Notes under the pieces: model-generated | The model's input: only the letters and a program-made list of their open reading frames with translations | What the model was told of the DNA's origin: nothing | Databases searched by the model: none | DNA from: Opitutales bacterium | GTDB taxonomy: Bacteria; Verrucomicrobiota; Verrucomicrobiia; Opitutales; Intestinicryptomonadaceae | Assembly: GCA_015061945.1 (NCBI GenBank) | Contig: SUVP01000006.1 | Span: 62,001 to 126,000 of the forward strand | DNA length: 64,000 nucleotides | Direction: 5' to 3' | Part shown: piece by piece, positions 52,581 through 61,547 of the stretch | Layout: the number at the start of each line of letters is the position of its first letter | Position numbering within the stretch: the stretch's first letter is position 1 | Program-made: the position numbers and the translations under genes

Positions 52581-54200
52581 TTAAAGCATTTTGAAGAAGT
52601 CGTTGCCCTTGTCGTCGACGAGGATGAACGCAGGGAAGTCGACAACATCAATCTTCCAAATTGCTTCCATTCCCAACTCTGGGTACTCGAGCAATTCAAC
52701 TTTCTTGATGTTTTCTTTTGCCAAGAGTGCTGCTGGGCCACCAATCGAACCGAGATAGAATCCGCCATGTTTTTTACATGCGTCGGTTACAACTTGTGAG
52801 CGATTACCCTTTGCAATCATAATCATACTTCCACCATTTTCTTGGAAGAGATCGACGTATGGGTCCATTCTACCAGCTGTTGTTGGGCCAAATGAGCCAG
52901 ATGGCATACCTGCTGGAGTCTTTGCCGGACCTGCATAATAAATCGGGTGATCTTTAATATATTGTGGCAAGCCTTCGCCTTTATCGAGACGTTCCTTGAG
53001 CTTTGCGTGTGCAATATCGCGACCTACAATAATTGTACCTGTGAGCTTCAAGCGTGTCTTGACTGGATACTTTGTGAGTTCTGCCAAGATTTCTTTCATC
53101 GGCTTATTCAAGTCGATAGCGACAGCTCCGTCAGCTGTATTTACATCGCGATATTCTGCTGGAATATACTTTGCTGGATCTGTTTCGAGTTCTTCGAGCC
53201 AAATACCGTCGGCATCGATTTTCGCTTTCATATTGCGGTCTGCCGAGCAAGATACGCCCAAGCCAATCGGGCAACTTGCACCGTGGCGAGGCATACGGAT
53301 AATGCGAATATCAAGAGCAAAGTTTGCTCCACCAAATTGTGCACCAATACCAAGCTTACGGGTTTCTTCGAGAAGTTTCTTTTCAAGTTCAACGTCTCTG
53401 AATGCGTGTCCGAGCTTGTTGCCCGATGTCGGTAAGTTGTCGAGATATTTTACCGATGCGAGCTTTACGTTTTTCAAATTAGCTTCAGCACTTGTGCCAC
53501 CAATTACCCAAGCGATGTGGTATGGTGGGCATGCAGCTGTTCCGAGACTTTTCATTTTCTCTATCATAAATGGAATGAGGCGTTCTGGTGTGAGAATTGC
53601 CTTTGTTTCTTGATAGAGATATGTTTTGTTTGCCGAGCCACCGCCTTTTGCGACGAACAAGAAGTTGTAAGAGTCGCTATTAGTCGAGTAAATGTCGATT
53701 TGTGCAGGGAGGTTGCAACCTGTGTTTACTTCGTCCCACATATTAAGTGGAGCGTTTTGCGAGTAGCGGAGGTTTTCTTGAGTGTAGCATTCGTAAACGC
53801 CCTTCGAGAGATATTCTTCGTCTTCTACGCCTGTCCAAACTTGTTGACCTTTCTTTGCGACGATTGTTGCTGTGCCTGTATCTTGGCAGAATGGGAGTTT
53901 ACCCATTGATGCAACTTCGGCATTGCGGAGCATCGTAAGGGCTACGCTCTTATCGTTGTCGCTTGCTTCGGGGTCTTTAAGAATCTTTGCGACAAGCTCG
54001 AGGTGAGCTGGGCGAAGAAAGAATGAGACATCTCGCATTGCTTCACGAGCGAGCAGTGTCAAACCTTTAGGGTCAACTTTGAGGATTTTCTTTCCTTCAA
54101 AATCGACAGTTGAAACGTATTCTTTTGTGAGCAAACGGTACTTTGTATCGTCTTTGCCCAACGGGAACATTTTTTGATATTCAAACGGTGGTGTTGCCAT
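52581..54200 (-). CDS. fumA: Class I fumarate hydratase (4Fe-4S, oxygen-sensitive)
   Basis: Interconverts fumarate and malate. 539 residues, one polypeptide carrying both alpha and beta domains as in E. coli FumA (548). The three cluster ligands are at C105 (LPFCQDTGT), C224 (TAACPPYH) and C318 (LGVSCSADR), matching the known E. coli positions. Substrate-binding motifs include [23 protein letters not shown], and in the C-terminal domain [23 protein letters not shown] with KGNRSQVV. Such an oxygen-labile enzyme suits anaerobic metabolism (malate to fumarate for fumarate reduction, or the reverse). The MFS gene follows. An inverted repeat lies in its leader at 54213-54232. Confidence 0.97.
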   Translation of the reverse strand: MATPPFEYQKMFPLGKDDTKYRLLTKEYVSTVDFEGKKILKVDPKGLTLLAREAMRDVSFFLRPAHLELVAKILKDPEASDNDKSVALTMLRNAEVASMGKLPFCQDTGTATIVAKKGQQVWTGVEDEEYLSKGVYECYTQENLRYSQNAPLNMWDEVNTGCNLPAQIDIYSTNSDSYNFLFVAKGGGSANKTYLYQETKAILTPERLIPFMIEKMKSLGTAACPPYHIAWVIGGTSAEANLKNVKLASVKYLDNLPTSGNKLGHAFRDVELEKKLLEETRKLGIGAQFGGANFALDIRIIRMPRHGASCPIGLGVSCSADRNMKAKIDADGIWLEELETDPAKYIPAEYRDVNTADGAVAIDLNKPMKEILAELTKYPVKTRLKLTGTIIVGRDIAHAKLKERLDKGEGLPQYIKDHPIYYAGPAKTPAGMPSGSFGPTTAGRMDPYVDLFQENGGSMIMIAKGNRSQVVTDACKKHGGFYLGSIGGPAALLAKENIKKVELLEYPELGMEAIWKIDVVDFPAFILVDDKGNDFFKML

Positions 54201-54212
54201 AAATTTTCCTAT

Positions 54213-54232
54213 ACGCCAACAGATAATGGCGT
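54213..54232. promoter_or_regulatory. Inverted repeat upstream of fumA
   Basis: Six-base arms ACGCCA / TGGCGT separated by 8 bases, 13 bases before the fumA start on the minus strand. It could be an operator or a leader hairpin; there is no T run in the minus direction. Confidence 0.35.
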
Positions 54233-54252
54233 TTGTATATTTTTTTACAAGA

Positions 54253-54921
54253 CTAATCTATATTATCAGAGTTTAAAAATTCTGTGATAATTTCTTCGGG
54301 TTTTTTGCCTGTTTCTTGAGATTGTTTTTCAAGTTCTGCAAAATTTTTGTATTCCAAAACATCGAACGTTGCACTTGAAAATGGTTTTGGAATAATAAAT
54401 TTGTCCCATGTTTTTGAGATTCTCCAGTAGCGGTTTGGTGTGATTTTTACTGCTACTATTCTTGCTCCACTTTCTTTTGATACTATCGTAAACCCAGCTT
54501 TTGCACGATTTTTTGGACCTACTGGACCGTCTGGTGTAATGAAAACATCTGACCCATTTTTAACTGCGTTAATCAATTCGATAACAGAATTTGCCCCGCG
54601 TCTTTTATGCGAGCCACGCACTGTGAGGATTTTCATCAGGTTAAATATTGCACATAAATATGCTCCGTCTTTGCTTGCACTTACAAGTCCAGTCATAGGG
54701 AGTTTCGGGCGAAAGATACTTTTTGCGAATGGCAAATATAATATTCTACTATGCCAAGCTACCCCGACAAATTTTTCGGGAGAGCTCAAAATTTGTGCAG
54801 TTCTTTCCGATGTCTTTATTCTCACCGTCAGTTGAAGTAGGCGAATGAACAAATACAATGGGAACATCGTCAAATAATGGCGAAGTGTTGGGTTGTAGAC
54901 ATCTGAAGATTTTTCTGTCAT
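54253..54921 (-). CDS. DUF374 family lysophospholipid acyltransferase-like protein
   Basis: 222 residues. DUF374 proteins are LPLAT-superfamily acyltransferases related to lipid A acyltransferases. Visible blocks: [13 protein letters not shown] (active-site His in the HX-type box), [55 protein letters not shown] (the diagnostic PDGPxGP), and [28 protein letters not shown] short hydrophobic N-terminal segment (about 18-35) anchors it at the inner membrane. Together with the ArnT-like transferase transcribed divergently from the same 90-base zone, it may modify lipid A or a related envelope lipid; that is inference. Confidence 0.88.
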   Translation of the reverse strand: MTEKSSDVYNPTLRHYLTMFPLYLFIRLLQLTVRIKTSERTAQILSSPEKFVGVAWHSRILYLPFAKSIFRPKLPMTGLVSASKDGAYLCAIFNLMKILTVRGSHKRRGANSVIELINAVKNGSDVFITPDGPVGPKNRAKAGFTIVSKESGARIVAVKITPNRYWRISKTWDKFIIPKPFSSATFDVLEYKNFAELEKQSQETGKKPEEIITEFLNSDNID

Positions 54922-55010
54922 TAAATCTATCTTTAAAAAAAATACTTATTTTTCAACACAAAATAGATTCAATCGCTTTTTATAAAAATTTTCTTGAGCA
55001 AAAGTGTAAT

Positions 55011-56810
55011 ATGTTTGTGAATAAAACTATGCAAAATTATCAAATAGATGAGAAAAAATCTGCTGGCTGGCTAAAGGATATTTTGGCTTTGCTCTTGTTG
55101 TTTTCTGTCATCTATCTCGGGTTTTCGTGGATGCGTCCGCTTGCGAGTCCAGACGAAGGTAGATATAGCGAAATCCCGATGGAAATGGTGCGAAGTGGCG
55201 ATTATATCACACCAACTTTAAATGATATGCCATATTTTTACAAACCACCTCTCTTTTATTGGTTTCAGTGTGGAGCAATAAAAATGTTTGGTGTGAATAA
55301 ATTTTCGCTACGTTTTGCGAACTCGCTTATGGCTTTGCTTGGGATTGTAATCACTTATTGTGCTGGGCGGAGTTTATATGGGCGAACTGCAGGGATTATG
55401 TCGGCATTGTGTCTGGCAATGGGCGTGTTTTATTTTGCACTCGGGCAGATTATAACTTTGGATATGACAGTATCGGTGTTCATTGCAGGTGCTATGTTTT
55501 CGTTTATCATCGCCCTAAAGAAAAGTGGAGTGTGGCGAGGTATTCTCATATTGTGCTTCTTTGCGATGAGTGCATTGGCAGTGATGTCGAAAGGGATAAT
55601 CGGGATTCTCATTCCGTGTGCGACAATATTTATTTACGCATTGTCGTTAGGGATATTTTCATTTTTGAGAAAACTAAAATCATCTGATTTATGGTGGATA
55701 ATTGCAGGTATAATTTTATTTTTAGCGATAGCATCGCCATGGCATATCTTGGCGACATTGGCAAATCCGCCATACGAAAATGCGTCAGGGCTATTTTCTA
55801 AATCGGCGTCGGGGCAAGGATTCTTCTGGTACTATTTTGTACATGAACACTTCTTGCGTTTTATCGACCCAGCGACAAGTATGCGTGCTGAACCTTGGTG
55901 GTATTTTCTCGTTCTCGCCCCGATAGGATTTTTCCCTTGTCTGATTTTTTTACCGCAGACACTCAAGGATATTAGCAAAAAAGGTTGGGGAAATTTGCGA
56001 AGTGAAAATTCAGAAATTTTATATTTTCTAATTTGGACAATTTTTGTCGTCGGGTTTTTCTCTGTTTCGAGCAGTAAACTTGCAACATATATTCTCCCGA
56101 TATACCCAGCGTTGTCTGTTGTCGTTGGCGTGTGGCTCGCTAAAATTTGGGATGAGAAAAATTTTATCCGTCTAAAAATTCCGCAAAATATAATGATATG
56201 CTTGGGGTATATCGCAGTGATTGTTCCGTGGATAATTTGGCATATTTTAAATCGCAAAGGTAAACTTTTGGAGCAATCTGATGATATGGTTTTGCCTGTC
56301 GCAATATTGTCGCTACTAATGTTCACTGGAACAAGTATTGCACACTTCTTTGCGAAAAATGGCGATGTAAAAAAATTCTGGATTATCGCAATTGCTACAA
56401 TGTGTGCGTTGTTTGTAATGTTTAGTTCTCTGGCAGGTTTTCTTCAACGTGAGAGTGCTGAGGGGTTCGTCGAAAAAATTGCAGATGTCCGCACAAAAGA
56501 TGACGCATTTGTTATTGCTTTCGAGTACAATATTTTTCAAGATTTTCCAGTGTGGTTGGGGCAAACCGTTTATACAATTGGCGATGTCCCCGAAGAACAA
56601 ACCTTTGGATATATGCGTTCGGGTAATGTAAACGCATCTCGATTTATTAAAGATAATATCGGCTTTCGCACGCTAATCAAAAAAACAAAAGGCAACATTT
56701 ATGTGATTATACACAATCGCGATATTGACGACTTCAATAAGGAATTTTGTGCCGATTACAGTGTTGTCGCAAAAGAACGAAACTTCAATTTATTAAAAAT
56801 AAAAAAATAA
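55011..56810 (+). CDS. ArnT/PMT-like membrane glycosyltransferase (GT83-type)
   Basis: 599 residues from ATG 55011, with about 12 membrane helices. The N-terminal catalytic loop holds LASPDEGRYSEIP (Asp-Glu acidic pair) and MPYFYKPPLFYW, both classical for undecaprenyl-phosphate sugar transferases such as ArnT (4-amino-4-deoxy-L-arabinose to lipid A). Further blocks: RFANSLMALLG, YFALGQIITLDMTVS, HEHFLRFIDPATSM and FLIWTIFVVGFFSVSSSKLATYILPIYP. A later start (55029) is possible; upstream in-frame sequence from 54858 overlaps the divergent DUF374 gene and lacks membrane character, so it is excluded. The next gene starts in the overlapping TAATG. Confidence 0.88.
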   Translation: MFVNKTMQNYQIDEKKSAGWLKDILALLLLFSVIYLGFSWMRPLASPDEGRYSEIPMEMVRSGDYITPTLNDMPYFYKPPLFYWFQCGAIKMFGVNKFSLRFANSLMALLGIVITYCAGRSLYGRTAGIMSALCLAMGVFYFALGQIITLDMTVSVFIAGAMFSFIIALKKSGVWRGILILCFFAMSALAVMSKGIIGILIPCATIFIYALSLGIFSFLRKLKSSDLWWIIAGIILFLAIASPWHILATLANPPYENASGLFSKSASGQGFFWYYFVHEHFLRFIDPATSMRAEPWWYFLVLAPIGFFPCLIFLPQTLKDISKKGWGNLRSENSEILYFLIWTIFVVGFFSVSSSKLATYILPIYPALSVVVGVWLAKIWDEKNFIRLKIPQNIMICLGYIAVIVPWIIWHILNRKGKLLEQSDDMVLPVAILSLLMFTGTSIAHFFAKNGDVKKFWIIAIATMCALFVMFSSLAGFLQRESAEGFVEKIADVRTKDDAFVIAFEYNIFQDFPVWLGQTVYTIGDVPEEQTFGYMRSGNVNASRFIKDNIGFRTLIKKTKGNIYVIIHNRDIDDFNKEFCADYSVVAKERNFNLLKIKK

Positions 56811-57532
56811 TGGGACAGAAAAAAGAAAATGTATGGTTGAATTTGGGCTTCAATATTGTCGCCCCAAGTTTGATTCTTGTTAAGGGCAAAAAAATTTTTG
56901 AAAGTATTTTGCCAGTGTCGGATAATTTAGATGTTATCGTGTTTGTGTCGGCACTCGCATTTCCGCTGGCTTACGGAGTTTACGATTTGTTGAGACGTCG
57001 CAAATGGAATATCTTTTCTGTCATCGGGTTGCTCAGCGTTGTTCTCACTGGTGGAATCGGATTGATGAAACTTTCACGAGAGTGTATGATTTTAAAAGAG
57101 ACTATTGTTCCTCTTGTTTTGGGTGGTGCAGTACTCGCAACGGCACTTACAAAAAAGCCACTCGCAAAGATGATTATGTTAAACGAAGACATTGTCGATG
57201 TGAAGAAAATCGACGATGCTCTCGATGCTCGTGGAACTCGGGCAGAGTACGATTCAGCTCTCAAGACAGCTACATATTGGGTTTCGGCATCATTTCTTTT
57301 GAGTGCGATATTAAATTTTGCATTGGCATCATACATATTTAAAAGCGAGGTTGGCACAGAAGCATTCAATGAGGAAGTCGGTACAATGACAGCATTGTCT
57401 TTCCCCGTTATCGCAGTGCCAACAACGATTATGTTCATTTTTGCGATGTATAAATTTTTCGGGGCGTTGTCGAAAAATACAGGACTTTCGCTCGAAGAAA
57501 TTATGACTCAAAAATCAGATAAAAAAGGATAA
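56810..57532 (+). CDS. VC0807-like integral membrane protein
   Basis: 240 residues with about six hydrophobic segments. It resembles the VC0807 family (distantly related to intracellular septation proteins), with a repeated small-residue pattern: NIVAPSLILVKGKKIFES, ALAFPLAYGVYDLLRRRKWN, VIGLLSVVLTGGIGLMKLS and VPLVLGGAVLATALTKKP. Cytoplasmic C-terminus short and basic. The start is the ATG overlapping the stop of the glycosyltransferase gene (TAATG), and the BtuF-like gene starts 2 bases after its stop, so the three form one operon. Biochemical role not known. Confidence 0.7.
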   Translation: MGQKKENVWLNLGFNIVAPSLILVKGKKIFESILPVSDNLDVIVFVSALAFPLAYGVYDLLRRRKWNIFSVIGLLSVVLTGGIGLMKLSRECMILKETIVPLVLGGAVLATALTKKPLAKMIMLNEDIVDVKKIDDALDARGTRAEYDSALKTATYWVSASFLLSAILNFALASYIFKSEVGTEAFNEEVGTMTALSFPVIAVPTTIMFIFAMYKFFGALSKNTGLSLEEIMTQKSDKKG

Positions 57533-57534
57533 TT

Positions 57535-58395
57535 TTGAATAAATTTTTTTCAGTAATTTTCTCTATTTTACTTTTGGCGATTTCTTGCGAAGCGTTTGCA
57601 TATAGTGTATGCGATGCTCGTGGGGTATTGTTTGAATTTGAGAAAACTCCCCGTTGTGCCACAGTTGTTCCAGCTGTATCGCAGAATATTTTTGCACTGG
57701 GTGCCGAAGAAAATCTCGTAGCAAATTCACGATTTTGCAATATTCCCAAAGAAGCAAAATTGAAAATAAAAATCGGTGGTTTTATCGATCCCGATTACGA
57801 GAAAATCTTAGAGATAAAACCCGATGTCGTCATTTTGCCAACGACAAAAGAATCACGCATCGAAAAGCGTTTGGAAAAGCTCGGCATAAAATCTTTTGTC
57901 CTACATTCTGAAGGTATCAAATATATTTCTGCCGACATCCGTATGCTCGGCAAACTCCTTCAAAAAGAGGCACTGGCAAACAAAATTGCAGATGAGTTCG
58001 ATTCAATTATATCAACTAATTTCGACGCTGGGAAAAATCGCCGTGCAATTTTTATGTTTGGTAAAATGGCGAGTGGTAAAGGTTCGTTTGTGGGCGATAT
58101 TTTATCGGCTTGTGGATTGAAAAATTGTGCCGAAAAAATCGGAGTGCCATGGGCGGAAGTGTCGAAAGAATTTGTATTAACAGCACGTCCCGAAGTGATT
58201 TTTGTAGAAGTTGCCAATGATTCTGCACGCATACAAGCAGAGAAATTTTATAAGACAGATCCCATTTGGCGTACGACTCCCGCAGTTAAAAATAATGCCA
58301 TATATTTTATCCCACGCAACCTTGTTATAGTGCCGTCGGTACGTGTTGTTGAGGCTGTAAAACTTATGCGTTCCTACCTGTCGAAAAACAAATAG
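57535..58395 (+). CDS. BtuF-like periplasmic binding protein (vitamin B12/heme/siderophore type)
   Basis: 286 residues from a TTG codon at 57535 preceded by AAAAGGA. Signal peptide about 1-22. Helical-backbone metal receptor fold: TPRCATVVPAVSQNIFALGAEENLVANSRFC, GGFIDPDYEKILEIKPDVVILPTT, EKRLEKLGIKSFVLHSEGI, ARPEVIFVEVANDS and the terminal PSVRVVEAVKLM. The pattern is that of ABC importer binding proteins for cobalamin or Fe-complexes. No permease or ATPase gene is adjacent, so it would have to use subunits encoded elsewhere or act differently. Coupled to the membrane protein gene upstream (2-base gap). Ligand cannot be fixed; cobalamin is attractive because of the nrdD riboswitch, but this is inference. 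Confidence 0.78.
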   Translation: MNKFFSVIFSILLLAISCEAFAYSVCDARGVLFEFEKTPRCATVVPAVSQNIFALGAEENLVANSRFCNIPKEAKLKIKIGGFIDPDYEKILEIKPDVVILPTTKESRIEKRLEKLGIKSFVLHSEGIKYISADIRMLGKLLQKEALANKIADEFDSIISTNFDAGKNRRAIFMFGKMASGKGSFVGDILSACGLKNCAEKIGVPWAEVSKEFVLTARPEVIFVEVANDSARIQAEKFYKTDPIWRTTPAVKNNAIYFIPRNLVIVPSVRVVEAVKLMRSYLSKNK

Positions 58396-58399
58396 GAAC

Positions 58400-58430
58400 G
58401 CAATTAAAATAAGACTTATTTGTTGATTGC
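58400..58430. terminator. A+T-rich hairpin between convergent genes
   Basis: GCAAT ... ATTGC enclosing AAATAA-GAC-TTATTT. Weak, without a proper T tract; it may serve both converging genes. Confidence 0.35.
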
Positions 58431-58434
58431 GATT

Positions 58435-61395
58435 TTATTTTTTCAACAATTCTTCGATTGCTTCGGCAATTTGAAGACGTCTTTTTTCGATGTGCATAGG
58501 GTTGAATGAAAAGTCTGTCATCGACTTTGTTATCGTTTCTGGAATAGCTAATAATTCAGCATATTTCTTCTGTTCTTCTTTTGAAAGTTTTGCAGATTTT
58601 TTTGCGAGCGTGCGTTTTAAAATATGCAAATATTCATAATCTTCTATACCATCTCGCAAGATATCCATACGCATTGTGCTTACAAATTTATCGTTGTCGC
58701 CAGCTTTCTTGCCGTCTTTTGTCGAGGCAGGGGGATAGAAAAATCGGCCGTCGCCATTCCCCCAATTTCTCTTTGTTCCTTTGGGGAGAACGTAGACGTC
58801 TGCCCAGCTCATTGGGTCGGCATACGGATTTTGTAATGAGTTCGGGTAGGCTGTGGTGCTATACATATAAGTTGTGCTCCATATCAAAATACCTTCGACA
58901 TCATATTTGAAAGTTTGCCAAAGCCATACTCGTAAGTCTACACCAGCGTGGTCGATGAAAAGCCCTGCAAACGGAGCACGTGGATTTGTGCAAATATACC
59001 ACCAAACTTCGTCGCCATCTTTTTGTGCTTGCAGAGCGTCTTTGTGCGAAAATTCTCGTGTTATCGGACACCAAATGTCTACAACTTTTGTGAGTTCTTG
59101 CGATGGTTCTTCGGTAATCATCACGTTTATATGTGGAGCATATTTTTTAATTTTACTCAGCTCTTTTATCAAAAATGGATAGTTGTGTTTTTCGGGTTCG
59201 TCAAAAGTGTAGCTGTAAAAGAAATCTACCCAACCTTTCTCGACAATATGCTTGTCGATTTGTCCGAGATAATCTGCTAAAACGGCTTCGTAGCGAGGGT
59301 CGCCGTCGACAATCTCATTTATTTTACCTTTGATTTCTCGACGGAAGTTTCCCGAGCCAATACCTTGTATTTTTATACACATCGCACCGACATTGTATTT
59401 CTCGATTTGTTCAGATACGTTCTTGTCGAAGTCGGTCCAATCAAAGACAACTTTGGGAGTTTTTGTTTTGTCGTTATCGGGATATACAAACTTAAATTTT
59501 GGATTCGCCATAAGTGCGTTGTACGGGAATATTTTTGCTTCGGCGAAAATCTCGCGTATTTCTTGACTCAAGCGATCTCTTACTTTGTTGGGGTTGTTGT
59601 AGAACCGTGACATCTTGAAAACCGATTCTCCAAAGCCCGAACGCAAGGTTGGTTTTTGGGGGAGCGAGAATCCGAATATGCGTAATTTAATCGGGACTAT
59701 CGCAGTTTCATCTCCGATAGATATTGTAATTTTGCCTTCGTAAATTCCCGCAGGCGTATTTTCTGGAATAATGAATTTTATCCAAAGTGGTTGAACTTTT
59801 TTTGCGTCTATTTCAAATTCTTTTTGCGGTAATTCAATGATTGGGTCGGGCCACATTGCACGCTTGCTGAAGTTGTCGGTACACATCGAGATTTTCACAT
59901 AATCCAACAAGTACGGTTTTATATTCTTTGCTGAAATTATATTGTCGCCATTTTTTAAATCGGATATATCGAATTTGATTTTTCCTTTACTCGATTTTTT
60001 GAATGCAAGTTGCAGTGTTTCGCATTCATTGCCAGCACACGATAACTCGATGATATTTGTTGTTTGCGTTGGAGGTTTGCAAGTTTGTGCCAACTTGTTT
60101 GCCGACGATGTCTGCCAAACCGACATATTGCCAATCTCAACAGGGAGCAAGTTGCCTGTGAAATCTTCTTCGACGAGCGTAAAGTTAGATTTTTCTGCCG
60201 AATAATCGAGCGTCCAATTTCTTTGCGGAATAGAAATTTTCAATGATATCAACGTCGACAGCTTTTGTGGAAGATTAAGCTCGAGCGTTTTTGCATCGTC
60301 TGAAAGTGTTATATTTTTTTGCAGATTTGAAAAAACTTCATTCATCGTTTCTGCCGAAAAATCGACTTTTACATCTCGAGGAAATGGAGTTTTTGAAGTG
60401 ATTTTTATTTTTCTCGAGTTTGCTTTCCAACTCTTTTTTGAGACGTTCATACCGTCGACAATACTGATGTCGGCAGACCCAATTAGGCGTGTGGAAAGGT
60501 CGAGTTTCTTATCCTTAATTTTTGCAGAGTATCGCAGAGAATCGAACTGAATTACACACTTCTTGTCTTCTAATACGAGCTTAACTTTTACAACTTTTGC
60601 TGGAAAAAGATTTTCGGCAAGTTTGATTTCGCCACCGAAGTCTGCACCGACTTTTCCGATATATTCATAAGGTTTTCCGTCAGCCGACGCATACATCAAA
60701 AGGTTTATTTTGCTTGGATTATACCCTATGTTTATTTGAATTTTTCCGTCTAACTGTGTGAATTTTTTATTCCCGAAAGTGAATGTCAGCTCTGCGTCGG
60801 AACTCATCGACCACCGTTGAGTATTGAAAGTTGTGTTGTTGTTTTCGGGCATTGGCGAGATAGGGTAGCCCATCGCAAAAATCGATTGATAAACATATTC
60901 GCCATTCTTGATTGTTTCAGCCTCGCCGATTCTATCATTTTCGTAAAGTGGCAAATATTCAACAATACGCATATTTTTGAATTTTATTGTCGAATTGCCT
61001 GTGTTCCACGCACCAAGTTTAACTTTGATTTGGTTATTTGTCGGGGCAATTCTTACTTTCTCATCGACGAACCCAGCTTCTTCGGTAAGCGAAATATCTT
61101 TGTTGATGTAGCGTGTCCCTGCGAGAATTGCTCCACTTTTTGAGTCGCCACGCACGCTAAATAACAGAGTGTAGATTTTATCATTTGGTGCGTCGATAGG
61201 ATTGCTGATAAAAGTCGATACGCCATTTTCGAGATTTCCGCTGATTGAAAGCGTGCCGTCAGGGAGGACTTCACATTTGGAATTTTCTTTCGCATTTATC
61301 GTCCAACCTTGAGGAGTTATCGCCAGCGTTGCAGAGGTGAAGAAGATTGAAACAAGTATAAAATTCAGATATATTAATTTCTTCATAATTGCCAT
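58435..61395 (-). CDS. Secreted GH123-like glycoside hydrolase with DUF4091 domain
   Basis: 986 residues with signal peptide (MKKLIYLNFILVSIFFTSATLA after an alternative start MAI). N-terminal beta-rich carbohydrate-binding regions (about 25-480), a beta-sandwich before the barrel (FEIDAKKVQPLWIKFIIPEN), then a TIM barrel about 600-860 with FFYSYTFDEPEKHNYPFLI (adjacent Asp-Glu as in GH123 substrate-assisted N-acetylgalactosaminidases), and the C-terminal DUF4091 blocks GILIWSTTYM, WGNGDGRFFYPP and RMDILRDGIEDYEYL. Other DUF4091 proteins have uncharacterised roles, so GH123 activity is a hypothesis. Either of two ATGs (61395, 61386) could be used. It converges with the BtuF-like gene. Confidence 0.75.
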   Translation of the reverse strand: MAIMKKLIYLNFILVSIFFTSATLAITPQGWTINAKENSKCEVLPDGTLSISGNLENGVSTFISNPIDAPNDKIYTLLFSVRGDSKSGAILAGTRYINKDISLTEEAGFVDEKVRIAPTNNQIKVKLGAWNTGNSTIKFKNMRIVEYLPLYENDRIGEAETIKNGEYVYQSIFAMGYPISPMPENNNTTFNTQRWSMSSDAELTFTFGNKKFTQLDGKIQINIGYNPSKINLLMYASADGKPYEYIGKVGADFGGEIKLAENLFPAKVVKVKLVLEDKKCVIQFDSLRYSAKIKDKKLDLSTRLIGSADISIVDGMNVSKKSWKANSRKIKITSKTPFPRDVKVDFSAETMNEVFSNLQKNITLSDDAKTLELNLPQKLSTLISLKISIPQRNWTLDYSAEKSNFTLVEEDFTGNLLPVEIGNMSVWQTSSANKLAQTCKPPTQTTNIIELSCAGNECETLQLAFKKSSKGKIKFDISDLKNGDNIISAKNIKPYLLDYVKISMCTDNFSKRAMWPDPIIELPQKEFEIDAKKVQPLWIKFIIPENTPAGIYEGKITISIGDETAIVPIKLRIFGFSLPQKPTLRSGFGESVFKMSRFYNNPNKVRDRLSQEIREIFAEAKIFPYNALMANPKFKFVYPDNDKTKTPKVVFDWTDFDKNVSEQIEKYNVGAMCIKIQGIGSGNFRREIKGKINEIVDGDPRYEAVLADYLGQIDKHIVEKGWVDFFYSYTFDEPEKHNYPFLIKELSKIKKYAPHINVMITEEPSQELTKVVDIWCPITREFSHKDALQAQKDGDEVWWYICTNPRAPFAGLFIDHAGVDLRVWLWQTFKYDVEGILIWSTTYMYSTTAYPNSLQNPYADPMSWADVYVLPKGTKRNWGNGDGRFFYPPASTKDGKKAGDNDKFVSTMRMDILRDGIEDYEYLHILKRTLAKKSAKLSKEEQKKYAELLAIPETITKSMTDFSFNPMHIEKRRLQIAEAIEELLKK

Positions 61396-61499
61396 ATAGA
61401 TTGCTCAAAATAGCTAAATAATTTTCGGAATAAGTCAAATTCTAAACAAGATAATATTTATTTAAGACAATATAGTGCAAAAATATTTAGCATTATATA

Positions 61500-61526
61500 C
61501 AAAAAAAGACGGCACATAGCCGTCCT
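61500..61526 (-). terminator. Intrinsic terminator after dxs
   Basis: Minus-strand stem GACGGC-TATGT-GCCGTC followed by seven T residues. Confidence 0.88.
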
Positions 61527-61547
61527 TAAAAATCTTCCCAAAATCAA

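Noticed and set aside
52996-53613. Plus-strand frame of 205 codons opposite fumA
   Set aside because: Ser/Ala-rich shadow with no start signals; fumA is complete on the other strand.
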